The notes beneath the pieces are model-generated. The model was not told the DNA's origin. It was given only the letters and a program-made list of their open reading frames with translations, and did no database searches. The position numbers were made by a program, and so were the translations under genes. 64,000 nt of DNA, from positions 4,774,001 through 4,838,000 of the forward strand of contig NZ_CP102247.1 of the NCBI RefSeq assembly GCF_024599655.1. The letters run 5' to 3'. Positions 46,101-55,278 of the stretch are shown in pieces (position 1 is the stretch's first letter; every line of letters starts with the position of its first letter). The stretch comes from Enterobacter asburiae (GTDB lineage Bacteria > Pseudomonadota > Gammaproteobacteria > Enterobacterales > Enterobacteriaceae).

Positions 46101-49100
46101 CCTTTTTTGGTTTTGGTCTGCTCTTTGTAGTGATAATCGCTTTCGGTTGCGGTATTGAGATTGACGTCGCGGCCTGCCGCCACGCCGATATCGCCCTTCG
46201 CCGTCACCTGCGCGGCTTCGGTGGTGACATCGCGTCCGGCGAGGATTTGGGTATTCGCCCCGCTGGCGATCTCGGTTCCCTGCTGACGCACCGATTCGTT
46301 AATAACGGTTTTCTTGCCTGACCTATAGCTGTCGCCCTGCGTGGTCTCTTCCGCAGCCAGATTCACGTCGCGACCCGCCTGCAGCCCGACGCTTTTCTCC
46401 GCCGCCAGCGCGGCGGCCTGAGCGTTGATATCCTGCCCGGCCTTCAGGACCAGGTTATCGCCTGCGGAAATCGTGGTGCGGTCGAGCCCGGTGCTGTGGG
46501 ACTCGCTTTTCCCTTTACGGCTGCTTTCGCTGGTTTGCTCCGCGTTCAGGTTCAGATCGTTGCCCGCGCTCAGCCCCGCGCTGCCGCCCGCCTTCAGGTC
46601 GCTGGCGGTCACGTCAAGGTTGTGCCCGGCATTCACCAGCAGGTTGCCGCCCGCGGTGACGTTACTTCCCTGATACGTGACGGATGAGCGGCTGGTTTTC
46701 TCCCGGCTGGAGCTGAATGCGTCGTTGATCTGGTTCGCGTTGACGGCAATATCGCCCCACGCGTTCAGCAGCATATCGCCGCCGGAGGCCAGGTTCGCCC
46801 CGGTAACGGTGATGTTTTTCCCCGCCTCAAGCGACAGGCCATCCTGCGCGGTAATCGACGCCGTGTTGCCCAGCAGCGTGTCTTTCAGGCCGATGTTGCC
46901 GTATTTACCTCCGGCGTTGATATCAATCTGCTCAACCTGAGTCAGGTTGTTGATGCTGCCGTCGAGGCTCTCCAGCGCGACCGTTTTGCCGCTGATGGTG
47001 GAGCTGATGTTATTGATATCGCCGATGGCGCTCAGGTTCAGGTCGCCGCCCGCTTTCATCAGGCCGCTTTTGAGGTTGCTGATGCTGTTCTGGCTGTCGA
47101 GCGTCAGGCTGTTTTTCGCCAGCAGCGAGCTGCCGCTGTTGGTGATGCTGCCGCCCTTCAGGGTGACGTTGTTGCCCGCGATTACGCTGCCGTTATTGAC
47201 GGTGACGTCCTTCGGCGACAGGTAGAGTTTCGGCACCATCACCGTTTCGCCGTTGACGGTGGCTTTCTCCCACCACAGCAGGCTGTGGTCGAGCGCGGCA
47301 ATCTGATCGGCGGTCAGCGAGACGCCAAACTGCAGGCCCAGCGACTGCTGCGCCGCCGCGGCGTTGTCCATCAGGTAGCGCATCTGATCCAGATCGGAGC
47401 CGATGCCGTTCAGGTAGCGGTTACCGGTCTGGTTGAGCACCACATTGGAAACATAGCGGGTATCGAACGCCGCATCGCCGAGGAAACGGTAGTCGTAATC
47501 CGGGTTCAGGTTGAGGCGACCCAGCATATAGGATGAGCCGAGGAACTGCTTCTCGTCGGTAAACGCTGGCCGCGTCTCCTGCGGTGCCGTGGACGACGGT
47601 TTGACCCCGAGCATCGCGTTCAGGTCGGCAAACAGGGCGGGATCAAGCTGCCCGAGACCGTTCAGTTTCGGGTTGATGCTGATCAGGTACGGGCTTTTCG
47701 GGTTGTCGGAGAAGACGAAATAGCCGTTGTTGCCCGACGGCAGCGGGTAAGCGCTGGTATCGACGCGCTGGCCCTGATAATGCCCGACGGTACCGCCCTG
47801 AGCGGTTCGGAGATCGGCGGTGGTGACCCCGGCGTTCGCCAGCGCGCCCAGCTGGCCGAGGTTCGCGTTGCCTTTCTGCGTGGTGGCAATGTTGCTGAGA
47901 GACGTGCCGGACGCGCCGCCGTTTTCCAGCGCGCCGCCGCCGTTAAGCTGCTGCAGCGCACCCTGAAGCTGATCGTTCCACTGCGGCGAGTTCACCGCCA
48001 CGGTGCCGGTAGCGTTGAGCCCCTGTTTTTGCACGCCGCTGCCGATGGTCTGGTTGCTGAGGGTATTCAGCGACGGGGTGGAGATAACGTTGCTGACGCC
48101 GCCCGCGTTAGAGGTGGTACTGGTGTTGCTGATGTTGCTGGTAAAGTTCGCAGTGACGTTGCCGCCCGCCTGGATGACGGCGCGGTAGAGTTCCCCCTGC
48201 TGGAATTCTGTTTCATGCCCAACCAGATTATATTTAATAGTATCATTCTGGAATTTGATATTCTTACTACCAGCCACGCCTATGTTACTTGTTGCGTAAC
48301 CAACAGACACAGATAACGGTTTATACTCATAAATCAGGTAGTCAACTTCGCTACCTGCCTGCCAGCTCTGGTTATTTAATTGATTTCCTGACAGGCGAAT
48401 ATCACCATTCGCCAATATATAACTGGCATTATTATCAAGCATGGAAGCTTGAATAGTCAGGTCGCTACCTGAAGCGATACGCCCTGTTGGAGAATCGCCC
48501 CCTGTGATAACAGTTGTGCTATAGCGTCCGGAAAAACGCTGCCTGACTGTATTTTTAAAAGGGGCCAGATAATAATATGTGGAGCGATGGATATTACATG
48601 CACTGTTAGCCCCACAGTTACCGGCACCCGGACCGGTAATGACTTCCCGCGAATAAAAACCATAACTTCCATCTGGCAGAGCCGTAACAGGCACATCTAT
48701 TGTCGACTCACCTGACATCCAGTCATCAACTGGTTGTACATGACTCTCAGTTGACGCTTTAAGCCCTTCCCGCTCATTTCGTAAGTTGATGGTTTTAATA
48801 TTAAGACTTCCATTCTGCGTCTCAATATTCCCCGACGAGTTCACCACCTGGCTGTTAGCATTCCCCGCCGCATCCCGCTGCATCCACAGGTTGTTCCCCG
48901 CCATGATGTCGCCGCGCTGGTTGGTGATGCTGTCGGCAAACAGCGACAGGTTATTCGCCGCGTACAGCAGCGCGGTATTAACGATGGAGCCCGGCGCGCT
49001 GAGGGTCAGCGAGCCGCGCGTGCCGGTGAAGCCGTCGACGGTAATATTGCCCCTACTGGCAATCGTGATGTCGCCCCCGCCCTGCACCGAGCCCGCGGCG

Positions 49101-52100
49101 TTCAGCGCCACATTGCTGCCGGAGAGTGTGCTGGTGCCGCCGCCGGTGGTGATTTGTCCGTTGTTGCTGAGCTGCCCGCCCGCGCTGAGGTTAACCGCCT
49201 GCCCCTGCAGCACGCTGCGGTTATCGATGTCGCCGCCGCTGCTGATGGTCAGCGTTCTGCCTGCCGCCACGGCGGTCCGGCTGGTAAACGCGTTCGTCAG
49301 CTGCAGCGTTAAATCCCCCAGGGACACCAGTTGGCCGGTGAGGTCCAGCCCCCGGCTCTGCAGCCACAGGTTGCCGCCGCTCAGCAGCTTACCGCCCGCG
49401 CTCTGGGTCACCTGGTCGGCATTAATGTTCAGCTGCGCGTTGCCGAGCAGCGTGCCGCTGTTGTTCAGCTGGCCGTAGTTAACCGTCAGCTGTCCCGCCT
49501 GGGTGGTACCCTGGCTGGCAAGCGTGGTGCCGGTCAGCGTGGCCCGGTCGGCCACCCACGTGCCGCCGTTGACGGCGTTTGCCGCATTGAGTATCAGGTC
49601 GGTGGCCTGCAGCCAGCCGGTGCCGGTGAACTGCGGCGTGCCGAGCGTCAGGCGCGCGCCGGACAGGAGCCTGCCGTCGTTACGCGCCTGCGAGGAGGCG
49701 GTCACGCGCGTCTCGCCGCCGCCCTGAATCAGGCCGTAGTTAAACAGCGCGGGCGTGGTCAGCGTCAGGCCATCGCGGCTGACGATTTCGCCTCCGCTGT
49801 TATTGGTCAGCGTCCCGCTGAGGGCCAGCGTCGCGCCGTTATCGCCCTGCAGACGTCCGCCGTTGGTGAGCGCCCCGGTGGTAATGCCGAGCGTGCTCCC
49901 CTGAATCTTGCCGTCATTGGTAACGGATGCCGCCGTGACGTTCAGCGCCCCGCCGGACAGCAGGGTCCCGGTCGACTGCTGGCTGACCGCGCCGGTCTGG
50001 CTGAGGGTCAGGCCATTCACCCCGCTGATGGCACCGCTGTTGCTGAGCGTGCCGCCGGTCAGCGTCAGGTTTTTCGCCGCCCACTGCCCCTGGTTCGCCA
50101 GCGTGGCGGCCTGCAGCGTTGCCGCACCCAGCGCGGTGATCCTGCTGCCCGCGGTCCCGGTGAGCGCGTCGGCCAGCGTCATCTGCAGCGCGTCGGCGCT
50201 CTGCACCGCGCCGCTGTTGGTGAGAGACTGGGCGTTAAGCAGAATGTTCTGTGCCTGCCAGCTGCCGGCGTTGGTCACCGCGCCGGACGCAATCGTCAGG
50301 GTGCCCTGGGTGAGCAATTTGCCGCCTGCGCCGTTAATCAGCGCCTGCTGCGGCGCGGCCATCGCCATACGCGCCATCAGCCGCTGCTGCCCCTGAACGG
50401 TCAGGCTCTGCAGGCCGGTCAGGGTACCCTGGTTGTTAATGCTGCCCTGACGCAGCGCGAGGGTGCGCCCCTGCACGGTGCCGCTGTTTGTAAGCGTGCT
50501 GCCGCCGAGCGCCACATCGCCCTCGCTGAGGAGCTGCCCGCGGTTATCCAGCGTCTGTGCGGTGATATCCGACCCGCCCTGGCTCATCAGCGAGCCGGTT
50601 GAGGTCAGCGTGCCGCCGGTCGTGGCCGTCAGCGCCCCCTGGCTGAGCAGGGACCCGCCGTGCGTCCAGTCGGTGGCGCGGACGTCTGCACCGTTCCCCT
50701 GCAGCGTGCCCTGGGTGGTCAGCTGGCCTGCGTCCAGCGTCAGCATGCCGCCGGAGAGGGTGCGAGAGGCCGCGCCCGTGGTCAGCGTGGTGCCGGTGAG
50801 CGCCAGGCCGTTCGTTCCCTGCATCAGCCCGCCGTTGTTCATATCGCGGGCAGTGAGGGACAGCGTGCCGCCGGTGATGCGCCCCGGGTTCGCCAGGGTG
50901 TCCGCGGTGAAGGTGGTTGTGCCGCCGCTCTGCAGCAGCCCGGTATTGGTTAACGCCCCGCTGAGCGTGCCGCCAAGTCCCGACTGCCCGTTCACCGTGC
51001 CGCTGTTGGTGAGGGTGATGCCGGTCATGCCCAGCGTCGCGCCCTGCAGCGTACCGGCGTTGGTCAGCTGTCCGCCTTTCAGCGTGAAGCCGCCGCCGGA
51101 GAGCCATTTACCGTTCAGCTCGTTGATAAAGCGGTCGGCGGTGGCGTTAACCGCGTTGCTGCCCTGCATCAGACCGCTGTTACGCAGTTCCGCCGCGCCT
51201 GCGGTCAGCGTTTTACCCGCCACCGTGCCGCTGCTGGTCAGCGTCGTCGCGTTAAGCGCGGCATCGTCGGTGGCAACGAGGTTCCCTGTATTTGTCAGGG
51301 TGTTGCTCAGGCCAAGATCCAGGCTCTGCGCCTGAATATCGCCCCGGTTCGTCAGGTCGCTGCCCCGAAGGGTGAATCCGCCATTCACCAGCAGCAGACC
51401 GGCGTTATCGAGCGTGTCCAGGGACACATTCAGGTCGCTGCCGCTCACCAGCTGCCCGGTGGCGCCGTTGCTCAGGGCGCGGGTGGTCAGCGCCAGCGTG
51501 TCGTTGCCCTGCAGAATGCCGGTGTTGCTCAGCTGCGCGGCGTTCACCGCCAGCGACTTCCCGGCCAGCTGGCCGTCGTTAAACAGCTGTGCCGCCGTCA
51601 GCGTGAACAGGTTCTGGCTGAGCAGGGCGCCCGTGTTGTCCAGCCTGCCGGTCGCGGCAAGCGTCAGGGCGTCCAGCGCCTGAACGCTGCCCTGGTTATT
51701 CAGGCTCCCGGCATCCAGCGTCGCGCTGCGCCCCTGCAGGCTGCCCGCGTTGCTGAGGGTTTGTCCGCTCAGGGTCAGGGCCTCGCCGCCCGTCACCTGC
51801 CCCTGAACCTGGTTCGCGAAGGTGTTGCCGGACCAGGCCAGCGTGCTGCTCCCCTGAAGGAGGCCGCTGTTCTGCAGGTCGCCCCGCAGGGTCAGCACTT
51901 TCGCCAGCAGCTGGCCCCGGTTATCGGTGCTGCCGGCCTGAACGTCGAGCGCCTGCTGGCTGAGCACCTTACCGCTGTTGGTCAGCGCCCCGGTCACCGC
52001 CGCCGTCACGCCCGCTTCCCCGAGCGCGTTACCGGTGTTAATCCACTCGCCGGTGGCCAGGTTCAGGGTGTTGCCCTGTACAAGTCCGGCGTTGTTCAGG

Positions 52101-55100
52101 GTGGCGTGGTGCAGGTCAAGCGCGCCGCCGGAAAGCAGCATGCCCCCCTGCAGGTTGCTGAGCTGTGTCCCCGCCGCCGTCAGGGAGCGGGTTCCCTGCA
52201 GCGTGCCGCCGTTGGTCACCGACGCGCTGTTAAACTGCGCGTCGGTACCGGCCATCAGCCCGCTGTTCGTCAGGCTGGCGGCGGTCAGCGTCAGGCCGTC
52301 CCGGGCAATCACCCGGCCACCGGCCTCGTTGCTGACCTGACGGGTCAGGTTCAGCAGCAGCGCGGTGGCGCTGAGTTCGCCGCTGTTGGCAAGCGTGTCG
52401 CCGCCGAGCGTCAGCGTTCCGCTGCTGCGCAGCGCACCACGGTTAGTGAGGTCTGCCACGTCAAGCGTCAGGGCCGCATCCCCCTCGACGGTGCCCTGGT
52501 TCTGCAGGCTGTCCGCGGTGATGTGCAGGTCGCCTGCGGCAATACTGCCCGCGTTAGCAAGCGTGGTGCCGTTCAGCGTGAGGCGGTCGTCCGCCAGCAG
52601 GCGTCCGGTGCCGGTGTTGGTCAGGCTGAGGTACTCACCGCTCAGACTGACGCCGTTGATTTCACCCTGGTTTGTCAGCGTGTCGCCTTTAATGCGCAGC
52701 GTGCCGTCGGTGGTGATAAGCCCGCTGTTGGCCAGCACCGGAACGTTCAGCGTTAAATCCTGCGCGCTGTAGACCGACCCGCCGCCGAGGTTCGTGAGTG
52801 ACCCGGTCTTCAGGCCGAGCAGGGTGGTTCCCTGCAGCAGCCCGCCGTTCTCCACCGAGGCAGCGTCCAGCGCCAGCGTACCGGCAACCAGAGAGCCGCT
52901 GCTGGTGATGCGCCCGGGGGCCGTCAGGGTCATGCGGTCCGCTTTTGCGGCGCCGGACTGGAGGATGTTCTGTCCGCCGAGCGTGATGGCACCGGCGGTA
53001 AGCTCCCCGCTACTGGTCAGGTCGCCGGTCGCGTTAAAGCTCAGCGTGTCACCGGTGGATTTCCCGGCGTGCGCAATCGTGCCCGCCGTCACCGACAGGG
53101 CGCCTTTCGCCGCCTGGGTGCCGTTCAGCGCGGCATTCTGCGCCTGCAGGGTGAGCCCCTGCCCGCTCTGCAGGTGTGCATCCCGGCCGGTGGTCAGGTC
53201 GCCGGTGCTGACGGTTAATGCTCCCGCCGCGTCCGTCTGCCCGTTCAGGCTGGCGCTGCGGGTCGCGGTAATCTGTACGTTGCCCTGGCTGGTGGTGCGG
53301 GACGCCTGACCGCTGGTCAGGGTGCCGGCCTGCGCCGTCAGCGCCGTCGCGCCGGACAGGGTGCCGTTCTGCTCAAGCGTGCCTGCGGTCACGTTCATCG
53401 CGCCGTCAGCCAGCAGGCTGCCGCCGTTACGCAGGGTCTGCTGCGCCGTGACGTCCGCATTGCCTTTCGCGCTCAGCGTGCCCCGCTGCTCCAGGGTTCC
53501 GGCGCTTAACACCAGGTTGCCGCCGCTCTGCAGGGTGCCGCTATTGGTCACCGTCTGCCCCTTCAGGGTGACGTCGTTGCCCTGCGCCGTGCCGCCGTTC
53601 GTCAGGTCTCCGGCGTTCACGTCCAGATGGCCTTTCGCCGCCAGCTGGCCGCCGTTTGACACCCTGTCGCCGGAGAGCGCAATGTCGCGCCCCGCATTCA
53701 CCTGCCCCTGGCTACTGACGGTGCCGCCCGTCAGGCGGATATCTGCCGCGGCATCGGCCCGGCTCTGGCCGTCAAGCACCAGTTGCCCGCCGCTCAGCGT
53801 CAGGCTCTCCCCAGCCGAGACCGCACTGCCCGCGGATGTCAGCGTGCCGCCGCCGGTCAGCGTCGCGCGGGTATCGCTTCCGCTGCGGGTATTCGTCAGC
53901 GTGATATCCTTCCCGGCCGTCACGCTGAGCGCGCCCTTGCTGGAGACGCTGCCGCCGCGCTGCGTCAGGCTGCCGCCGGTAGACAGCGTGGTGTCGGCCT
54001 GGCCTGTCAGCGTGGCATCCGAAAGTGCAATCCCCTGCCCGCCTGCGACGGTCAGCGCCCCGCCCTGTGCCGACACGCCGCCGCCGTTGACGGTCAGGGT
54101 GCCTTTGCTGTTCAGCGTCGCCGCGCCGCGGGAGATGAGGGAGGTGTTGCTGAGCGTCATCGCCTGCCCGCTGCTGACCGCCAGCGCGCCCGCGCTGTTT
54201 GTCCCGCCGCCCGTCGTCTGCACTTTCCCCGCAGCGGAAAGGCGCATATCGCCCTGGCTGGCGAGCGTGCTGTTATTGAGTTCCACATCCTGCGAGCTGG
54301 CCACATTCAGCGCGCCCCCGGCCTGATGGCTGCCGCTGAGGGCCACCCCCGCGCCATTCGCGCTAATCGAACCGCTGGCCAGGCTGTTCGTGACCGTCAG
54401 TTTGCCGCCCGCATCCAGCTGAATATCCCCCTGGCGCGCGGTCAGGTTGCCGAGGTTCACCCCCACGCCCGTCTCGCTGGAGACCAGGCGGATACGGTTG
54501 GCATACATCCCGCCGAGCGCGCCGGTATCCACCGCCACCACGGGCGCGGCACCCTCACCGGTAATCGGCTTAACGCTGCCGTCTGCGCCCACGCGGTTCG
54601 CCCCTGCCGTTACCGTCAGGTCGTTCGCGTGGATCGCGGCGTTCACTTCCGTTGCGCGCGCAATAATCGACAGCGCGTCGCTCTTGCTGGCGTCCAGCCC
54701 CTGACCTTCAACCGTGATGGCCCCTTTCGTGACATCCAGCGCCAGCAGGTTACCGCTGGCGTCAAACTGCGGCTTGCCGGTTGTCAGGGTGACGTTCGGG
54801 GTGTTGATAAATCCGCACCCGTTACAGGTGATCCCGTACGGGTTGGCCACCATGACGTTTGCCGCCTTACCGGCGACTTCCGTGTAGCCCTGCAGCTGCG
54901 AGCGGCTGGCGCCCGTGACTTCGTTGATGATGCCTTTCGCTTCCCGCCCGGCCTGCAGATTGGGGTTGTTCTGGATAAGCCCGCCGAGCTGCGTCTGGGT
55001 TAAACGGTCGGTGCCGTTATTGAGGATAAGCCCCTCTTTGCCGACGTTATACTCCCCGAACTGGTTATGCGAAATGCCCGCCCCGTTCGGCGTGGCAATG

Positions 55101-55264
55101 TTGACGACCGGCACCCCGTTCCCCGCCCGATCGACCGTGGTCTGCCCGGTCGGCGTGAGCGCCGCCGCGACGGCAGGTGCCATCGGCTGCCAGACCATCA
55201 GGCCGCAGACAATCCAGCTAATCAGACGCTGCGAGAAACGAACGGGTGGGTGACGGGTATCCAT
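43166..55264 (-). CDS. cdiA: CdiA-type contact-dependent inhibition toxin / filamentous haemagglutinin
   Basis: A 4032-residue two-partner secreted stick. Domains in order: a signal peptide (about 1-34), the TPS secretion domain with NPYGITCNGCGF at 141-152, a long FHA-1 repeat region (about 300-2150) of LTNSG/LxNxGxLQG beta-helix repeats, a non-repetitive receptor-binding-like segment (about 2160-2370), a YP-like segment to about 2700 (YLNGIGSDLDQMRYLMDN), FHA-2 repeats (about 2700-3550; AGRDVNL units), a pretoxin region with GGKNAAENN (3852-3855 is AENN in place of the canonical VENN), and a 177-residue tip (43169-43699). The tip is glycine-rich with beta-strand pattern and not recognised. 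DNA for the receptor segment and the tip is more AT-rich than the rest, suggesting replacement by recombination. Confidence 0.93.
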   Translation of the reverse strand: MDTRHPPVRFSQRLISWIVCGLMVWQPMAPAVAAALTPTGQTTVDRAGNGVPVVNIATPNGAGISHNQFGEYNVGKEGLILNNGTDRLTQTQLGGLIQNNPNLQAGREAKGIINEVTGASRSQLQGYTEVAGKAANVMVANPYGITCNGCGFINTPNVTLTTGKPQFDASGNLLALDVTKGAITVEGQGLDASKSDALSIIARATEVNAAIHANDLTVTAGANRVGADGSVKPITGEGAAPVVAVDTGALGGMYANRIRLVSSETGVGVNLGNLTARQGDIQLDAGGKLTVTNSLASGSISANGAGVALSGSHQAGGALNVASSQDVELNNSTLASQGDMRLSAAGKVQTTGGGTNSAGALAVSSGQAMTLSNTSLISRGAATLNSKGTLTVNGGGVSAQGGALTVAGGQGIALSDATLTGQADTTLSTGGSLTQRGGSVSSKGALSVTAGKDITLTNTRSGSDTRATLTGGGTLTSAGSAVSAGESLTLSGGQLVLDGQSRADAAADIRLTGGTVSSQGQVNAGRDIALSGDRVSNGGQLAAKGHLDVNAGDLTNGGTAQGNDVTLKGQTVTNSGTLQSGGNLVLSAGTLEQRGTLSAKGNADVTAQQTLRNGGSLLADGAMNVTAGTLEQNGTLSGATALTAQAGTLTSGQASRTTSQGNVQITATRSASLNGQTDAAGALTVSTGDLTTGRDAHLQSGQGLTLQAQNAALNGTQAAKGALSVTAGTIAHAGKSTGDTLSFNATGDLTSSGELTAGAITLGGQNILQSGAAKADRMTLTAPGRITSSGSLVAGTLALDAASVENGGLLQGTTLLGLKTGSLTNLGGGSVYSAQDLTLNVPVLANSGLITTDGTLRIKGDTLTNQGEINGVSLSGEYLSLTNTGTGRLLADDRLTLNGTTLANAGSIAAGDLHITADSLQNQGTVEGDAALTLDVADLTNRGALRSSGTLTLGGDTLANSGELSATALLLNLTRQVSNEAGGRVIARDGLTLTAASLTNSGLMAGTDAQFNSASVTNGGTLQGTRSLTAAGTQLSNLQGGMLLSGGALDLHHATLNNAGLVQGNTLNLATGEWINTGNALGEAGVTAAVTGALTNSGKVLSQQALDVQAGSTDNRGQLLAKVLTLRGDLQNSGLLQGSSTLAWSGNTFANQVQGQVTGGEALTLSGQTLSNAGSLQGRSATLDAGSLNNQGSVQALDALTLAATGRLDNTGALLSQNLFTLTAAQLFNDGQLAGKSLAVNAAQLSNTGILQGNDTLALTTRALSNGATGQLVSGSDLNVSLDTLDNAGLLLVNGGFTLRGSDLTNRGDIQAQSLDLGLSNTLTNTGNLVATDDAALNATTLTSSGTVAGKTLTAGAAELRNSGLMQGSNAVNATADRFINELNGKWLSGGGFTLKGGQLTNAGTLQGATLGMTGITLTNSGTVNGQSGLGGTLSGALTNTGLLQSGGTTTFTADTLANPGRITGGTLSLTARDMNNGGLMQGTNGLALTGTTLTTGAASRTLSGGMLTLDAGQLTTQGTLQGNGADVRATDWTHGGSLLSQGALTATTGGTLTSTGSLMSQGGSDITAQTLDNRGQLLSEGDVALGGSTLTNSGTVQGRTLALRQGSINNQGTLTGLQSLTVQGQQRLMARMAMAAPQQALINGAGGKLLTQGTLTIASGAVTNAGSWQAQNILLNAQSLTNSGAVQSADALQMTLADALTGTAGSRITALGAATLQAATLANQGQWAAKNLTLTGGTLSNSGAISGVNGLTLSQTGAVSQQSTGTLLSGGALNVTAASVTNDGKIQGSTLGITTGALTNGGRLQGDNGATLALSGTLTNNSGGEIVSRDGLTLTTPALFNYGLIQGGGETRVTASSQARNDGRLLSGARLTLGTPQFTGTGWLQATDLILNAANAVNGGTWVADRATLTGTTLASQGTTQAGQLTVNYGQLNNSGTLLGNAQLNINADQVTQSAGGKLLSGGNLWLQSRGLDLTGQLVSLGDLTLQLTNAFTSRTAVAAGRTLTISSGGDIDNRSVLQGQAVNLSAGGQLSNNGQITTGGGTSTLSGSNVALNAAGSVQGGGDITIASRGNITVDGFTGTRGSLTLSAPGSIVNTALLYAANNLSLFADSITNQRGDIMAGNNLWMQRDAAGNANSQVVNSSGNIETQNGSLNIKTINLRNEREGLKASTESHVQPVDDWMSGESTIDVPVTALPDGSYGFYSREVITGPGAGNCGANSACNIHRSTYYYLAPFKNTVRQRFSGRYSTTVITGGDSPTGRIASGSDLTIQASMLDNNASYILANGDIRLSGNQLNNQSWQAGSEVDYLIYEYKPLSVSVGYATSNIGVAGSKNIKFQNDTIKYNLVGHETEFQQGELYRAVIQAGGNVTANFTSNISNTSTTSNAGGVSNVISTPSLNTLSNQTIGSGVQKQGLNATGTVAVNSPQWNDQLQGALQQLNGGGALENGGASGTSLSNIATTQKGNANLGQLGALANAGVTTADLRTAQGGTVGHYQGQRVDTSAYPLPSGNNGYFVFSDNPKSPYLISINPKLNGLGQLDPALFADLNAMLGVKPSSTAPQETRPAFTDEKQFLGSSYMLGRLNLNPDYDYRFLGDAAFDTRYVSNVVLNQTGNRYLNGIGSDLDQMRYLMDNAAAAQQSLGLQFGVSLTADQIAALDHSLLWWEKATVNGETVMVPKLYLSPKDVTVNNGSVIAGNNVTLKGGSITNSGSSLLAKNSLTLDSQNSISNLKSGLMKAGGDLNLSAIGDINNISSTISGKTVALESLDGSINNLTQVEQIDINAGGKYGNIGLKDTLLGNTASITAQDGLSLEAGKNITVTGANLASGGDMLLNAWGDIAVNANQINDAFSSSREKTSRSSVTYQGSNVTAGGNLLVNAGHNLDVTASDLKAGGSAGLSAGNDLNLNAEQTSESSRKGKSESHSTGLDRTTISAGDNLVLKAGQDINAQAAALAAEKSVGLQAGRDVNLAAEETTQGDSYRSGKKTVINESVRQQGTEIASGANTQILAGRDVTTEAAQVTAKGDIGVAAGRDVNLNTATESDYHYKEQTKTKKGFLSKKTTHTIEEDSATRESGSLLSGDNVQVVAGNNLQVFGSAVAGDGDVQLKAGNNVDIVAATNSDTSWRFKEEKKSGLMGSGGIGFTIGSSKSTHDLREKGTTQSQSFSTVGSTGGSVDIAAGNQLHVGGADLVAGKNMALAGDSVVIEPGHDKRARDEKFEQKSSGLTVALSGVVGGAINSAVTTAQEASKESDGRLAALQATKATLSGVQAAQGAVVAQQTGDPANGFGVSLSLTSQKSKSQQHADSDTVAGSTINAGNDLSITATGKGKSANSGDILIGGSQLKAGGDATLNAENDILLTGAANTQKTTGKNSSSGGGVGVSIGGGSGGMGISVFANVNASKGNEKGNGTAWTETTLDSGGTVSMTSGRDAILNGAQVNGEKIVADIGRDLLMSSQQDNNDYKSKQTSIAAGGSFTFGSMTGSGYISASQDKMKSTYDSVQEQTGLFAGNGGFDVTVGRHTQLDGAVIASTATADKNALDTGTLGFSDLHNEADYKVSHTGVSLSGSGSFGDTFKGKMPGGMISGASHSGHAEGTTQAAVADGAITVRDRDNQKQDVANLSRDTEHANDSISPIFDKEKEQNRLKAVGLISDIGSQAADIARTQGEIAARNAMTDPEALKAAKEKLKSEGNANPSDKQIVNQAGQTAMEKYGTGSDIQRGIQAATAALQGLAGGNIAGALAGASAPELAHLLKSTEGDPTVNTVAHAILGGAVAALQGNSAAAGAAGAASGELAAHAIAGLLYPDVKDLSKLSEDQKQTIVTLASVSAGMAGGLAGGSTASAAAGAQGGKNAAENNATSNWGGLVPPATQQDASLAFDLGGKGASPDKINKAIKGSHIGPSVGDTAKIHGDVKGQVAVGYVGGGYLEGVLSEDKFAINGGITKVFGWRADASAGLTFGPYPIKDFNPAYDYSGSISAGIFSIEGSVGKDGVGGAFRIGGGIGASIRQSENHNNLPEIDGAGSTELISWPFKKD
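43169..43699 (-). other. CdiA-CT toxin tip, coding segment
   Basis: The 177 codons after AENN form the variable, exchangeable toxin part of cdiA. The first 60 residues (GGLVPPATQQDASLAFDLGG onward) are probably the cytoplasm-entry part. The rest is Gly/Ser-rich with alternating hydrophobic residues (VAVGYVGGGYLEGVL, GSISAGIFSIEGSVG, FRIGGGIGASI), ending in ELISWPFKKD. It contains no Cys and no obvious nuclease His/Asp cluster. Confidence 0.7.
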
Positions 55265-55278
55265 AGTCGTAGAGTCTC

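Noticed and set aside
44018..55253. Many long open frames on the + strand opposite cdiA (up to 482 codons)
   Set aside because: They are antisense shadows of a GC-rich repetitive gene; their translations are low-complexity, have no family features, and lack ribosome sites. The cdiA frame carries all the recognisable domains.
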